Assembly (NCBI GenBank): GCA_031291635.1
Contig: JARLIR010000021.1
Location: 1-47,228 of the forward strand
Source: Rhizomicrobium sp.
GTDB lineage: Bacteria; Pseudomonadota; Alphaproteobacteria; Micropepsales; Micropepsaceae
Direction: 5' to 3'
Length of the DNA stretch: 47,228 bases
The notes under the pieces were generated by a model, which saw nothing but the letters and a program-made list of their open reading frames with translations, searched no databases and was not told where the DNA came from. A program made the translations under genes and the position numbers. Below are positions 34,224-42,840 of this stretch, one piece after another (within the stretch, counting starts at the first letter, position 1; each line of letters begins with the position of its first letter).

Positions 34224-35963
34224 ATGAATCGCCGCGAACTTTTGGCCACCACTGCCGCTTTTCTTGCCGCGTCTCGAGCGTTTGCGAAAGCCAAGCTATC
34301 GAATAACCGCGCCCCTGGCGCCGATATGGCTTGGACCAGCTACCAAACTGAGGCGATGAAGACAAGCGGAACCGTGCTAGGGCCGACTTACGGACCCTTT
34401 CGAATCGAGAACGAAGCCATCAACCAAAGCTGCGTCAAGCTAGCGGTTACGGGCGATTATATCGAGTTCACAGTCAACGCGCCGGCAAATGCCTTGGTCG
34501 TACGCTACTGCCTGCCCGATGCGGCCCAGGGCGGTGGCCTAGACGACGCGCTGACGCTTACCCGCAACGGCGAAGTGGTCCGGGAGATTGCCCTCACCTC
34601 GCGCTTCACTTGGCTTTATGGCGAGTATCCCTTCAGCAACACTCCGGCCGACGGCAAGCCGCGTCATTTCTTCGATGATGCCCGCATCAAAGGGCTTAAC
34701 CTTGCCAAAGGCGATGTGGTGCGGCTGGTCAAGCGCGGCCATGGTGCGCCGTGGTGCATCATCGATCTGGTCGATCTGGAAATGGTGCCTCCGGCGGAGC
34801 AACAGCCAGCAGGCGCTCTCTCGCTCACCGACTTCGGCGCCAGCGGCAAAGGTGAGAGCGACGACACCGAAGCCTTGCGGGCTTTGATAGCAGCTGCCGC
34901 CAAGTCCCGTAAAATCGCCTTTGTTCCCGCTGGAGATTATAAATTGACGGGCGACATAGAACTTCCCTCCCAAGTGACCTTGAAGGGTGCGGGTATTTGG
35001 CACACGAATTTCGTCGGCGACGAGGCGCTTTATAATCAGCCCTCGCGACGCCTGCGGTTCAAATTGACGGGCGTAAACAGCCATCTCGCCGATTTCGCCT
35101 TGCTTGGCAAAGTCAAATACCGCAACGACAGCGAACAGAATGATGGGATTTTCGGCGCCGGCGCGCGCGATTGTACCGTCTCGCGGTTATGGGTGGAACA
35201 CACCAAAGTCGGTATGTGGTTTTATGTCTGCCGCAACATCACGATTGAAGGCTGCCGCCTGCGCAATACCTTTGCCGACGGGATCAATCTCTGTGTGGAC
35301 GTCCGCGATAGCACCATCGAGAATTGCACAGCGCGCAACACGGGTGACGACTGCTTCGCCATCTGGCCCGCGGCTTCTGATCAAGGCTTCACACAACGCG
35401 GATCAACACCCGGCAACAATGTCGTCCGGCGCTGCACTGGCCAGGCACCTTTCCTGGCGCAAGGCGCCTCGCTTTATGGCGGCGCGAGCAACCGCATCGA
35501 GGATTGCCTGTTCACCGACATCGGCTCGGGCAGCGGCATTCTCATTAGCACCACTTTCGAGACGGCCGACAAAAACACCGACAACAATTTCAGTGGTCTC
35601 ACCACCGTGCGCAATTGCCTGCTGCAACGCTGTGGTGGTTATGATCACGGCTGGACTTGGCGCGCGGCGTTTCAAATATGCCTGCAACGCAAGGATATTT
35701 CCGGCCTGCGTATCAGCGATATCACGATCGAGGACAGTCTTTCCGAAGGGCTGAGCATCATCACGCCGCAGGATCTTCCCGAAACGCGCCGCTTGAGCGA
35801 CACTGTTCTGGAACGGATTACGGTGACCAACTACGGGGTGGGCGCCAAAGGCCGCCACGCGTTCTGGATCAGCAAAATGGTGGTTGGGTCAGCGAAACTT
35901 ACCTCCTCGCAAATCGGTGATGTGCAAAACGATTCCCGCAATTTTCGGATTCTTGCAGACTAA
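34224..35963 (+). CDS. Secreted GH87-like beta-helix enzyme, candidate mycodextranase / alpha-1,3-glucanase
   Basis: The 579-residue protein starts at ATG 34224, 5 nt after AAAGGAG; a GTG two codons earlier lies in that site. The signal is Tat-like (MNRRELLATTAAFLAASRAFA). Residues 30-190 form a jelly-roll, CBM35-like domain. From 200 (LTDFGASGKGESDDTEAL) a right-handed parallel beta-helix follows. The conserved stretches KYRNDSEQNDG, NTFADGINLCV (Asp352) and NTGDDCFAIWP (Asp375-Asp376) resemble what I recall of bacterial mycodextranases and GH87 alpha-1,3-glucanases, in which aspartates on one helix face catalyse inverting hydrolysis. It ends the pgmB-MFS-GH65 operon, 10 bp after GH65. Other polysaccharide-active beta-helix families cannot be excluded by eye. 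Confidence 0.68.
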   Translation: MNRRELLATTAAFLAASRAFAKAKLSNNRAPGADMAWTSYQTEAMKTSGTVLGPTYGPFRIENEAINQSCVKLAVTGDYIEFTVNAPANALVVRYCLPDAAQGGGLDDALTLTRNGEVVREIALTSRFTWLYGEYPFSNTPADGKPRHFFDDARIKGLNLAKGDVVRLVKRGHGAPWCIIDLVDLEMVPPAEQQPAGALSLTDFGASGKGESDDTEALRALIAAAAKSRKIAFVPAGDYKLTGDIELPSQVTLKGAGIWHTNFVGDEALYNQPSRRLRFKLTGVNSHLADFALLGKVKYRNDSEQNDGIFGAGARDCTVSRLWVEHTKVGMWFYVCRNITIEGCRLRNTFADGINLCVDVRDSTIENCTARNTGDDCFAIWPAASDQGFTQRGSTPGNNVVRRCTGQAPFLAQGASLYGGASNRIEDCLFTDIGSGSGILISTTFETADKNTDNNFSGLTTVRNCLLQRCGGYDHGWTWRAAFQICLQRKDISGLRISDITIEDSLSEGLSIITPQDLPETRRLSDTVLERITVTNYGVGAKGRHAFWISKMVVGSAKLTSSQIGDVQNDSRNFRILAD

Positions 35964-35975
35964 CCGATCGCTAGC

Positions 35976-37436
35976 CTACTGCTGGCCGGTGTCGTAATTC
36001 ATATAGACAACACGAGTTTGTAGGTATTCCTCCAACCCGTGCTTGCCGTCGGCACCGCCAATGCCGGATTTGCGCCAACCAGCGTGGAAGCCCTGCATCG
36101 CCTCGAAATTTTCCCGGTTGACATAAGTCTCCCCGAATTTGAGTTCATTAGCCGCGCGCATAGCCGTGCTGAGATTAGTTGTGTAGATAGACGAGGTTAG
36201 CCCGTATTCGCAATCATTGGCGAGATTGAGGGCTTCATCCAAAGTTTTGAAGGTCGCAATCGGCAGCACCGGACCAAAGGTTTCGGCCCGCATGATGCTC
36301 ATCGACTGTTTGCAGTCTACGAGCACGGTCGGTGCAAAGTAATAGCCGGTTTTGTTAGAAACAGCGCGGCCGCCACAGCGCAAGCTCGCCCCTTCGCGGA
36401 CGGCGAGATCGACCGCCGCCTGAACCCGCTCGCGCTGGCGTTTGCTGACCAAAGGCCCCATCTCCGTGGTCTCATCAAAAGGATCGCCCACCACTGTTTC
36501 CTTCATCGCTTGAATGATCTTGGCGGTGAATTCCCCGGCTATGGATTCATGGACGTAGACGCGCTCAGCGCAATTGCAAACTTGTCCCGCGTTGATGATA
36601 CGCGAAGCTCGAATGGCTTTGACAGCGAGGTCGATGTTCGCATCAGCGCAAACGATGGCGGGTGCCTTGCCGCCCAGCTCCAGCGAGACCTTGGTGACAT
36701 TCTGCGCCGCTGCGCGCATCACCGCGATACCGCCTTCCGTGCTGCCAGTCAGACTGACCATGCCGACTTTTGGATGGGCGGCGAGCGCATGACCGACAAC
36801 CGATCCGGCGCCAGAAATCAGGTTGAACACACCCTTGGGCAGAGAGGATTGCGCCACCAACTTGGCGAATTCGAAAGCGTTATTGGGAGTTTCGCTCGAT
36901 GGCTTGATGACAATGGTGTTGCCTGCCACCAGTGCCGGGGCCAATTTGCGCACGATCAAGAAGAACGGGAAGTTCCAAGGCAGGATACCGGCGATGACAC
37001 CGATTGGGGCCTTGTAGAGCAGGATATTCTCGCCCGGGCGGTCGCTTTGGATGATTTCGCCCTCAAAGCGGCGGGCGAATTCGGCCATGTAATCACAATA
37101 GTCGGCTGAAAAATCGACTTCGACCTGCGCCAGCGAACGGATTTTGCCCTGCTCCTCACAGATCACGTCAGCGAGATGGCTGCGGTTGTCACGAATCAAT
37201 CCGGCCAATTCGCGCACATGCCCGGCGCGCTGAATGGCTGGGAGCTTAGCCCATTCCTTCTGGCTGCGTTCGGCCGCTGCAACCGCCCGGTCAACATCGG
37301 CGACCGTTCCGTTTGGGACTTCGCTGATGACGATCTCTGTCGCGGGATTGAGTACGGGCGTCCAGCTCTCGGCGTCAACCCAACTGCCGTCAATCCACAT
37401 TGCATAGCGCCGTAGCGCAGCTTGTCCGCTATCCAT
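35976..37436 (-). CDS. aldA: Lactaldehyde dehydrogenase (AldA-type)
   Basis: The protein has 486 residues from ATG 37436, 5 nt after GGAGGAGG. It is an NAD-dependent aldehyde dehydrogenase with PWNFPFF, LTGSTEGG, catalytic Glu253 in LELGGK and nucleophile Cys287 in GQVCNCAERV. The CNCAERVYV block and the ending ENFEAMQGFHAGWRKSGIGGADGKHGLEEYLQT match the E. coli AldA subgroup; I cite only its first and last motifs, ENFEAMQ and LEEYLQT. It should oxidise L-lactaldehyde (also glycolaldehyde) to L-lactate. It is divergent from lutABC, which would take that lactate to pyruvate. It is convergent with the GH87-like gene. Confidence 0.9.
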   Translation of the reverse strand: MDSGQAALRRYAMWIDGSWVDAESWTPVLNPATEIVISEVPNGTVADVDRAVAAAERSQKEWAKLPAIQRAGHVRELAGLIRDNRSHLADVICEEQGKIRSLAQVEVDFSADYCDYMAEFARRFEGEIIQSDRPGENILLYKAPIGVIAGILPWNFPFFLIVRKLAPALVAGNTIVIKPSSETPNNAFEFAKLVAQSSLPKGVFNLISGAGSVVGHALAAHPKVGMVSLTGSTEGGIAVMRAAAQNVTKVSLELGGKAPAIVCADANIDLAVKAIRASRIINAGQVCNCAERVYVHESIAGEFTAKIIQAMKETVVGDPFDETTEMGPLVSKRQRERVQAAVDLAVREGASLRCGGRAVSNKTGYYFAPTVLVDCKQSMSIMRAETFGPVLPIATFKTLDEALNLANDCEYGLTSSIYTTNLSTAMRAANELKFGETYVNRENFEAMQGFHAGWRKSGIGGADGKHGLEEYLQTRVVYMNYDTGQQ

Positions 37437-37494
37437 CACTGCCTCCTCCATTCGGGGTCTTGAGACGTCCCGATTGAAAATGATTGTAATGCGC

Positions 37495-37515
37495 GTATAT
37501 TTTGGCGCAATATAC
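37495..37515. promoter_or_regulatory. Inverted repeat in the aldA-lutA divergent promoter region
   Basis: GTATATT (37495-37501) and its exact reverse complement AATATAC (37509-37515) are separated by 7 bp, giving a 21-bp operator-like element between the divergent genes. The surrounding 154 bp is AT-rich and must hold both promoters. The cognate regulator is not in the window. Confidence 0.5.
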
Positions 37516-37590
37516 TTTTTTAATAAATATAATTCCAGAACTGATCACATTCAGTCAAACTGGTCGCCGCGCCACTCCAGAGAGACCGTC

Positions 37591-38343
37591 ATGCGCGCCT
37601 CGCTGTTTATTGCTTGTTTCAACGACATCTTTTTCCCGCAAACGGGCCGGGCCGTGGTCAGCTTGCTGCGCCGCTTGGGGGTCGAGATCGCCTTCGATGC
37701 TCGGCAGACCTGCTGTGGCCAGATGCACGCCAACAGCGGCTATCGCCCCGAAGCCTGGCATCAGGCGGAGCGCTTCTTGCGGCTCTATACCGAGGCCGAT
37801 CATGTCGTGATCCCCTCGACCTCTTGTACAGCCATGATCCGGGAGCAATACCCCGCCTTGTTCGCGGCCTTCGGCAGCGAGAGCCAGAAACGGGAATTGG
37901 CCGCCCTTTTGCCGCGCGTTTCCGAATTCAGCGAATTTCTCATCGACAAGCTAGGAAGCGCGGATGTCGGGGCCTATTTTCCCCATCGCGTCGCTTATCA
38001 TGCAAGCTGCCATGGTCTCCGGGCGCTGCGCCTGGGGGATCGGCCCTATCAGCTACTCGCCAAGGTCAGGGGATTGGAGCTGGTGGAGCTTCCCAACACC
38101 GAGCGCTGTTGTGGTTTCGGCGGCACCTTCGCTGTCAATAACGCCGAGGTTTCCAGCGCCATGCTGACAGCCAAACTTCAGGATGTGCTGTCGACCCGTG
38201 CTGAAATCTGCACCGCGCTCGACAACAGTTGCCTGATGCATCTCGGCGGCGCACTACACCGCCAATATGCTGGTATGACCGTGATGCACTTGGCCGAGAT
38301 TCTCGTTCGTACGGAAACCAGCTTTGCCGAGGCGGCCTCGTGA
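37591..38343 (+). CDS. lutA: L-lactate utilisation protein LutA (CCG-domain)
   Basis: The 250-residue protein has the paired cysteine-rich CCG domains of the LutA/GlcF/HdrD type: CCGQMHANSGY in the first half and CCGFGGTFAV in the second, with supporting STSC and ASCHGLR motifs. With LutB and LutC it oxidises L-lactate to pyruvate in the cytoplasm. ATG 37591 is chosen because the usual FIACFNDIFFP opening follows directly; upstream in-frame codons run through the promoter region. LutB begins inside its stop codon (GTGA). Confidence 0.93.
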   Translation: MRASLFIACFNDIFFPQTGRAVVSLLRRLGVEIAFDARQTCCGQMHANSGYRPEAWHQAERFLRLYTEADHVVIPSTSCTAMIREQYPALFAAFGSESQKRELAALLPRVSEFSEFLIDKLGSADVGAYFPHRVAYHASCHGLRALRLGDRPYQLLAKVRGLELVELPNTERCCGFGGTFAVNNAEVSSAMLTAKLQDVLSTRAEICTALDNSCLMHLGGALHRQYAGMTVMHLAEILVRTETSFAEAAS

Positions 38344-39791
38344 GCGGCCCGATCCTTGACCCGCGCTATGCGCTGCCTTTTGCCGAAGCGGCCCTGCCGG
38401 TGCTGCGCAATGCTCAGCTGCGCAAAAATGTGGCGCACGCCATCGACACTATTCAAGCCAAACGGGCGCGTCTGGTCGCCGAAAAAGCCGATTGGCAGGC
38501 GTTGCGTGATGCGGCCTCCGCCATTCGCAGCCATGTGCTCGAGCATTTACCAGGCTATCTTGAAGAATTCGAAACGCGCTGCACCGCGCAGGGCGGCATT
38601 GTCCATTGGGCCGCTGACGCCGCCGAGGCCCGCGACATAGCCCTCAAGATTCTTGCGGAGGCAAAGGCGGACAGCGTCGTCAAAGTCAAATCGATGACGA
38701 CCGCCGAGATCCAGCTCAACGCGGCTCTGGAACAACGCAGCATTGCCGTGTTCGAAACCGATCTCGCGGAAATCATCCTGCAACTCGGCGACGAAGAGCC
38801 TTCTCACATCGTGGTTCCGGCTCTACACGTGAACCGGGCTCAAATCCGCGAGATCTTTGCACGCGAGATGAATCTGCCGAACCTCAGCGACGAGCCCCAG
38901 GCGCTGGCCGAAGCCGCACGCGTCTTTCTGCGGCGCAAGTTCCTCACCAGCCCGGCGGCCATCAGCGGTGCCAATTTCCTGATTGCCGAAAGCGGCGCGG
39001 TGGCCGTGGTCGAGTCCGAAGGCAACGGCCGCATGTGCCTAACACTACCCCAGACATTGATCACCATCGCTGGCATCGAAAAAGTGCTGCCGCGTTTCAG
39101 GGACCTTGAAGTGTTTCTGCAACTCTTGGCGCGCTCGGCGACGGGCGAGCGGATGAACCCTTACACCTCGCTGTGGACTGGCGTGACGCCGGGTGATGGG
39201 CCACAGAACTTCCATATCATTCTGCTCGACAATAGGCGCTCGTCGATTTTGGCGCGCCCCGTCGAGCGCCAAACACTGAAATGCATCCGTTGCGCCGCCT
39301 GCATGAACACCTGTCCGGTCTATCGCCAAACGGGAGGACATGCTTATGGCTCGGTCTATCCCGGGCCTATTGGCGCCATCCTGACGCCGCAGCTGATGGG
39401 GATGCAGCACGCGCAATCGTTACCCTTTGCCTCGACACTATGCGGCGCCTGCTACGAGGTGTGCCCAGTCAAGATCAACATTCCCGAAGTGCTGGTCGAG
39501 TTACGGGCTGAGGTCGTGGCGCAGGGACACCAAAGCATCGGCGGACTATTCGAGCGTCTTGCCATGCAAGTGACCAGCTTTGTCTTCAGAGATGAGCGCC
39601 GCTTCCAAGTGGCACAGACCTTCTTGCGCTTCTTGGCAAGGCTGTTGACCAGGAAGGATGGCTGGATTCACGCCCTGCCGGCAATGGGAGGAAAGTGGAC
39701 CCAGACTCGTGATCTGCCCGGCTTGCCACCGCAGAGTTTTCGCATGTGGTGGCGAGACAACGAAGCTAGAGAGCCGGCAAAGGACGCTTGA
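38340..39791 (+). CDS. lutB: L-lactate utilisation iron-sulfur protein LutB
   Basis: The protein has 483 residues from GTG 38340, overlapping the lutA stop as GTGA; an earlier in-frame ATG would lie deep inside lutA. An N-terminal LUD-type domain is followed by two 4Fe-4S clusters, CIRCAACMNTCPVYR and CGACYEVCPVKINIP. It acts as the electron-carrying subunit in LutABC oxidation of L-lactate. The gene order lutA-lutB-lutC and tight overlaps match the Bacillus subtilis-type operon. Confidence 0.94.
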   Translation: MSGPILDPRYALPFAEAALPVLRNAQLRKNVAHAIDTIQAKRARLVAEKADWQALRDAASAIRSHVLEHLPGYLEEFETRCTAQGGIVHWAADAAEARDIALKILAEAKADSVVKVKSMTTAEIQLNAALEQRSIAVFETDLAEIILQLGDEEPSHIVVPALHVNRAQIREIFAREMNLPNLSDEPQALAEAARVFLRRKFLTSPAAISGANFLIAESGAVAVVESEGNGRMCLTLPQTLITIAGIEKVLPRFRDLEVFLQLLARSATGERMNPYTSLWTGVTPGDGPQNFHIILLDNRRSSILARPVERQTLKCIRCAACMNTCPVYRQTGGHAYGSVYPGPIGAILTPQLMGMQHAQSLPFASTLCGACYEVCPVKINIPEVLVELRAEVVAQGHQSIGGLFERLAMQVTSFVFRDERRFQVAQTFLRFLARLLTRKDGWIHALPAMGGKWTQTRDLPGLPPQSFRMWWRDNEAREPAKDA

Positions 39792-40444
39792 TGGCGACGC
39801 GCGAAAAGCTTCTCGCCAGCTTACATGCCGCTACCACCTTTCGCGGTGGCGACAGACCATTGACCTATAGCGCGCTGGCGCGACCTTATATCGACGCCGG
39901 AAAGCGAAGCCTCAGCGAGCGTATTGCCCTTCTGATTGAGCGCTTGCGTGGCTACGACGCCGAAGTGAGCGAGACGACGCCACAAGAACTGCATGCCACA
40001 ATCACCTACGTTGTGGAGAAATCTGGCCGGAAACAGCTTGTCGTGCCCGTTGGCCTGCCTGCCACGTGGCTGGGGCCTGCTACAAACTGGCAGCGCGATA
40101 ACGGCTCGGCGCATGGCACCATCGATGCTGCCGACGGCGTCATGACCGCCGCCTCTTGCGCCATTGCCGATTCCGGTACGATCGCGTTGCACCATGGCCC
40201 GCTAGAGGGGCGGCGCCTGCTGTCGTTGCTGCCAGATTGGCACTTGATCGTTTTACACAGCTGCCAAATCGTCGAAACCTTGCCCGAGTATTTCGCGCGT
40301 TTTGTCGAGCCACCGGGCCTAGTGACCTGGATTAGCGGCCCCAGTGCTACCGCCGATATTGAGATGACCCGCATCAAAGGCGTGCATGGACCGCGCTTTC
40401 TCAGCGTCATCATTGTCCATGATGAGCTGTCAAGACCGACGTGA
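39791..40444 (+). CDS. lutC: L-lactate utilisation protein LutC (LUD domain)
   Basis: The protein has 217 residues from ATG 39791, overlapping the lutB stop by one base (TGATG). It is a LUD-domain protein with GVMTAASCAIADSGTIAL and the C-terminal SGPSATADIEMTRIKGVHGP typical of LutC/YkgG. It completes the LutABC complex. It is convergent with the GH17-like gene, 4 bp between stops. Confidence 0.93.
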   Translation: MATREKLLASLHAATTFRGGDRPLTYSALARPYIDAGKRSLSERIALLIERLRGYDAEVSETTPQELHATITYVVEKSGRKQLVVPVGLPATWLGPATNWQRDNGSAHGTIDAADGVMTAASCAIADSGTIALHHGPLEGRRLLSLLPDWHLIVLHSCQIVETLPEYFARFVEPPGLVTWISGPSATADIEMTRIKGVHGPRFLSVIIVHDELSRPT

Positions 40445-40448
40445 GACG

Positions 40449-41465
40449 CTAGTCTTTCTTCGTAGAAACCGGCGCCGCTTGCGGCCCCTGCGCAGCGTTC
40501 AGGACAGTGTTTTGGCTGTTTGCCAATTCGGGATGGAGGCTCTCCATAACTTGTTTAGGTCTGCGGCTTCCGTCGAAAACGCCCCAATGGCCTTCGGTGC
40601 CATTGCCCTTCCAGGGTTCGTCAAATGCCTCAAAGATAAATACAGTTACCCCTGAGGCTTTCGCCCAAGCGGTCAGTTCCTGGTAATAGCGCAACTGCTT
40701 GGCCTGGGTTGCCGCACTCGGCAGAGTCTTGGGACTGTCAGCAAAGGTGGCCCAACCCGCTTCACCGATGACCACCGTCTTGCCCGGCTGCGCCGCACGC
40801 ACAACCTCATAATTGTGGATGGTCGAAGTCAGCGCGGTATCGATGTCTTCGCGGTTCCACATCGGGTACGTATGCATGGTGATAAAATCGATGTCCTTGG
40901 CCAACTTGCCCGCCGGGTCGCGCCAGTAAAGCGTGTCGTCGGCAATCGTGACCGGACAGCGCACGCCAGCTTTCACCGTGGCGACATAGCGTTCGGCTTG
41001 GTCCTCGGTGAGGCGATGATCCGACCAGGACACCAATATTTCGTTGCCGACATTCACCGCTGCCACCAGATCGGGATATTCGTTGGCCAAGCGGATGGCC
41101 CGCACGATCTGCAAGCTGTTGGCGTTGAGTTTTTCCGGCTTGCCATCCAGCCACACACCCAGCATGACTTTCAAACCGAGTTTTTCGCGGGCGATGACAG
41201 CTAGGACATCCGCCGCATGTTGGTCGGCACTATAGAGGCGGATGACCTTCCAAAATTTCGCCACCAGCTTTAGATCTTCCAGAATCTGACTCTGCGTGGG
41301 ATAGAGGCCCCGATCGGGATGCTGCCCCGCGCGATAACCCGAATAGGCGATGCCGTTACCATGCCAGCCAGGCGCCGTGAGATTGACCTCATCCCATGCA
41401 GCGGCATGGAGCGGTGAAAGCGTTGCTACAGTCAGAACGAGTGCGGTCGCAAGCGTCCGTTTCAT
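40449..41465 (-). CDS. Secreted GH17-like beta-1,3-glucanase
   Basis: The 338-residue protein has a signal peptide ending near SPLHAAA. The barrel has the two GH17 catalytic glutamates: Glu142 in VNVGNEILV (acid/base) and Glu235 in VIGEAGWATF (nucleophile; the family pattern is GE.GW). The opening GIAYSGYRAGQHPDRG is typical of bacterial exo-beta-1,3-glucanase-like GH17 proteins. It should trim beta-1,3-glucan or beta-1,3/1,6-oligosaccharides in the periplasm. It follows the MelB-type symporter with a single base between stop and ATG, so the two are translationally coupled. The C-terminus is a short low-complexity tail. Confidence 0.87.
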   Translation of the reverse strand: MKRTLATALVLTVATLSPLHAAAWDEVNLTAPGWHGNGIAYSGYRAGQHPDRGLYPTQSQILEDLKLVAKFWKVIRLYSADQHAADVLAVIAREKLGLKVMLGVWLDGKPEKLNANSLQIVRAIRLANEYPDLVAAVNVGNEILVSWSDHRLTEDQAERYVATVKAGVRCPVTIADDTLYWRDPAGKLAKDIDFITMHTYPMWNREDIDTALTSTIHNYEVVRAAQPGKTVVIGEAGWATFADSPKTLPSAATQAKQLRYYQELTAWAKASGVTVFIFEAFDEPWKGNGTEGHWGVFDGSRRPKQVMESLHPELANSQNTVLNAAQGPQAAPVSTKKD

Positions 41466-41466
41466 G

Positions 41467-42828
41467 TCAGCCTCCCCGGCGTATTTTTAGATCGGATTCG
41501 ATCTTGACCATTTGGGCTTCGGTCAAGGGATAGAACTGCATCAGGAGCGCGGCAGAAACCATCAAGGCACAAGGAACCCAACTGGTCGCGAGAACCACGC
41601 CAAACAACGCCCAGGCTGTCTGCATCACATTGGGCACGTAACCAAAATAGCTCAGCAGCAGCCCGAACAACCATGCTCCGATGGCCCAGCCAGCTTTGGT
41701 GCTGAATATTGCCGAAGCGAAGACAAGGCCGGTGTTGCGGCGGCCGCTGCGCCATTCAGTTTCGTCGGCCACATCCGCGAACATGGCGAAAACCAGCGGC
41801 GAGTTGAAGCCGATGATGAAGCTGGAGACGATCTGCAATGCAAAGATCGCCGTGATGTCGGTGGGACGCGCCATCCAGAAACCACCGATCACCAAACCGC
41901 CAACACCAATGGCAAATATGAAAAGCGCCTTCTTGCCGAATATTTTGGCCAAGAATGACGCAACTGCGACGGCTGCGACGAACGCAAAGCCGTTCGAGAC
42001 CAGAAACGCCGGTAGCAGCTGCTCCTTATGGATGAAATATTTGAAGTAATACGCTCCGTCCGAGCCCTTAATGGCGAGCGCCGCCAAGGCCAAAATCATA
42101 ACGGCAGACAGCACCTGCCATGAGCGGCTTGCGACCAACGCTTTGACGTCGCTTCTGAGGTCGGCCTTTTGCAGCGGCGGCGGTGTGATCCGCTCGCGGG
42201 TGGTGAGGAAGCAGGCGATCAGCATGGCAACAGCCAGGATGCCATAGAGAATCATAGTGCGCTGCCAGCCCAGAACATCGCTGCCCTGGCCCAAGACGCG
42301 CACGAAGGTCGGGGTGAGATATTGCACCAGTATACCGGCCGTAAAAGCACCCAGAAAGCGAATCGAAGAAATGACCGTGCGCTCTTTGGAGTTAGAGGTC
42401 ATGACGCCCATCAGCGCGGTGTAGGGAATATTGACGGCACTATAGAGGAACATTAGCAGCGAGTAGGTGACATAGGCGTAGATCATCTTGCCGTCGCCAC
42501 TCAGATTGGGCGTCGAAAAGGTCAAGACACCGGCGGCCGCTAAGGGCAGCGCGAACCAGATCAGATAGGGGCGGAAGTGGCCGAACCGCGTCTGCGTGCG
42601 GTCGGCGATGGCACCCATTACGGGATCGGCAACCGCGTCGGCGAGGCGCGTTACCAACAGTATGGTGCCGATGGCCGCGGCAGATATGCCGAAGACATCG
42701 GTATAGAAAATCATCAGATAGAATTCGAACGTCTTCCAATACAAATTCGAAGCTGCATCACCGAGCGAATAGCCGATCTTCTCGCCGAGCGAGATGCGAT
42801 CGTTTGGCACCACATTCTCTTCCAACAT
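41467..42828 (-). CDS. GPH-family sugar:cation symporter (MelB-like)
   Basis: The 453-residue inner-membrane protein starts at ATG 42828, 5 nt after AGGGGGG. It has 12 hydrophobic segments with GPH features: EKIGYSLGDAASNLYWKTF at the N-terminus, RLADAVADPVMGAIADRTQTRFGHFRPY in the first cytoplasmic loop (cited by its ends RLADAV and GHFRPY), and ADVADETEWRSGRRNTG in the C-half. It imports a sugar or glycoside with H+ or Na+. Coupling to the GH17-like glucanase suggests laminaribiose, gentiobiose or similar beta-glucosides. No beta-glucosidase gene is in the window to confirm this. Confidence 0.92.
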   Translation of the reverse strand: MLEENVVPNDRISLGEKIGYSLGDAASNLYWKTFEFYLMIFYTDVFGISAAAIGTILLVTRLADAVADPVMGAIADRTQTRFGHFRPYLIWFALPLAAAGVLTFSTPNLSGDGKMIYAYVTYSLLMFLYSAVNIPYTALMGVMTSNSKERTVISSIRFLGAFTAGILVQYLTPTFVRVLGQGSDVLGWQRTMILYGILAVAMLIACFLTTRERITPPPLQKADLRSDVKALVASRSWQVLSAVMILALAALAIKGSDGAYYFKYFIHKEQLLPAFLVSNGFAFVAAVAVASFLAKIFGKKALFIFAIGVGGLVIGGFWMARPTDITAIFALQIVSSFIIGFNSPLVFAMFADVADETEWRSGRRNTGLVFASAIFSTKAGWAIGAWLFGLLLSYFGYVPNVMQTAWALFGVVLATSWVPCALMVSAALLMQFYPLTEAQMVKIESDLKIRRGG

Positions 42829-42840
42829 ATCAGCCCCCCT

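Noticed and set aside
40864-40878. TACGTATGCA inside the GH17-like gene as an operator
   Set aside because: Within coding sequence and not near a start; probably chance.
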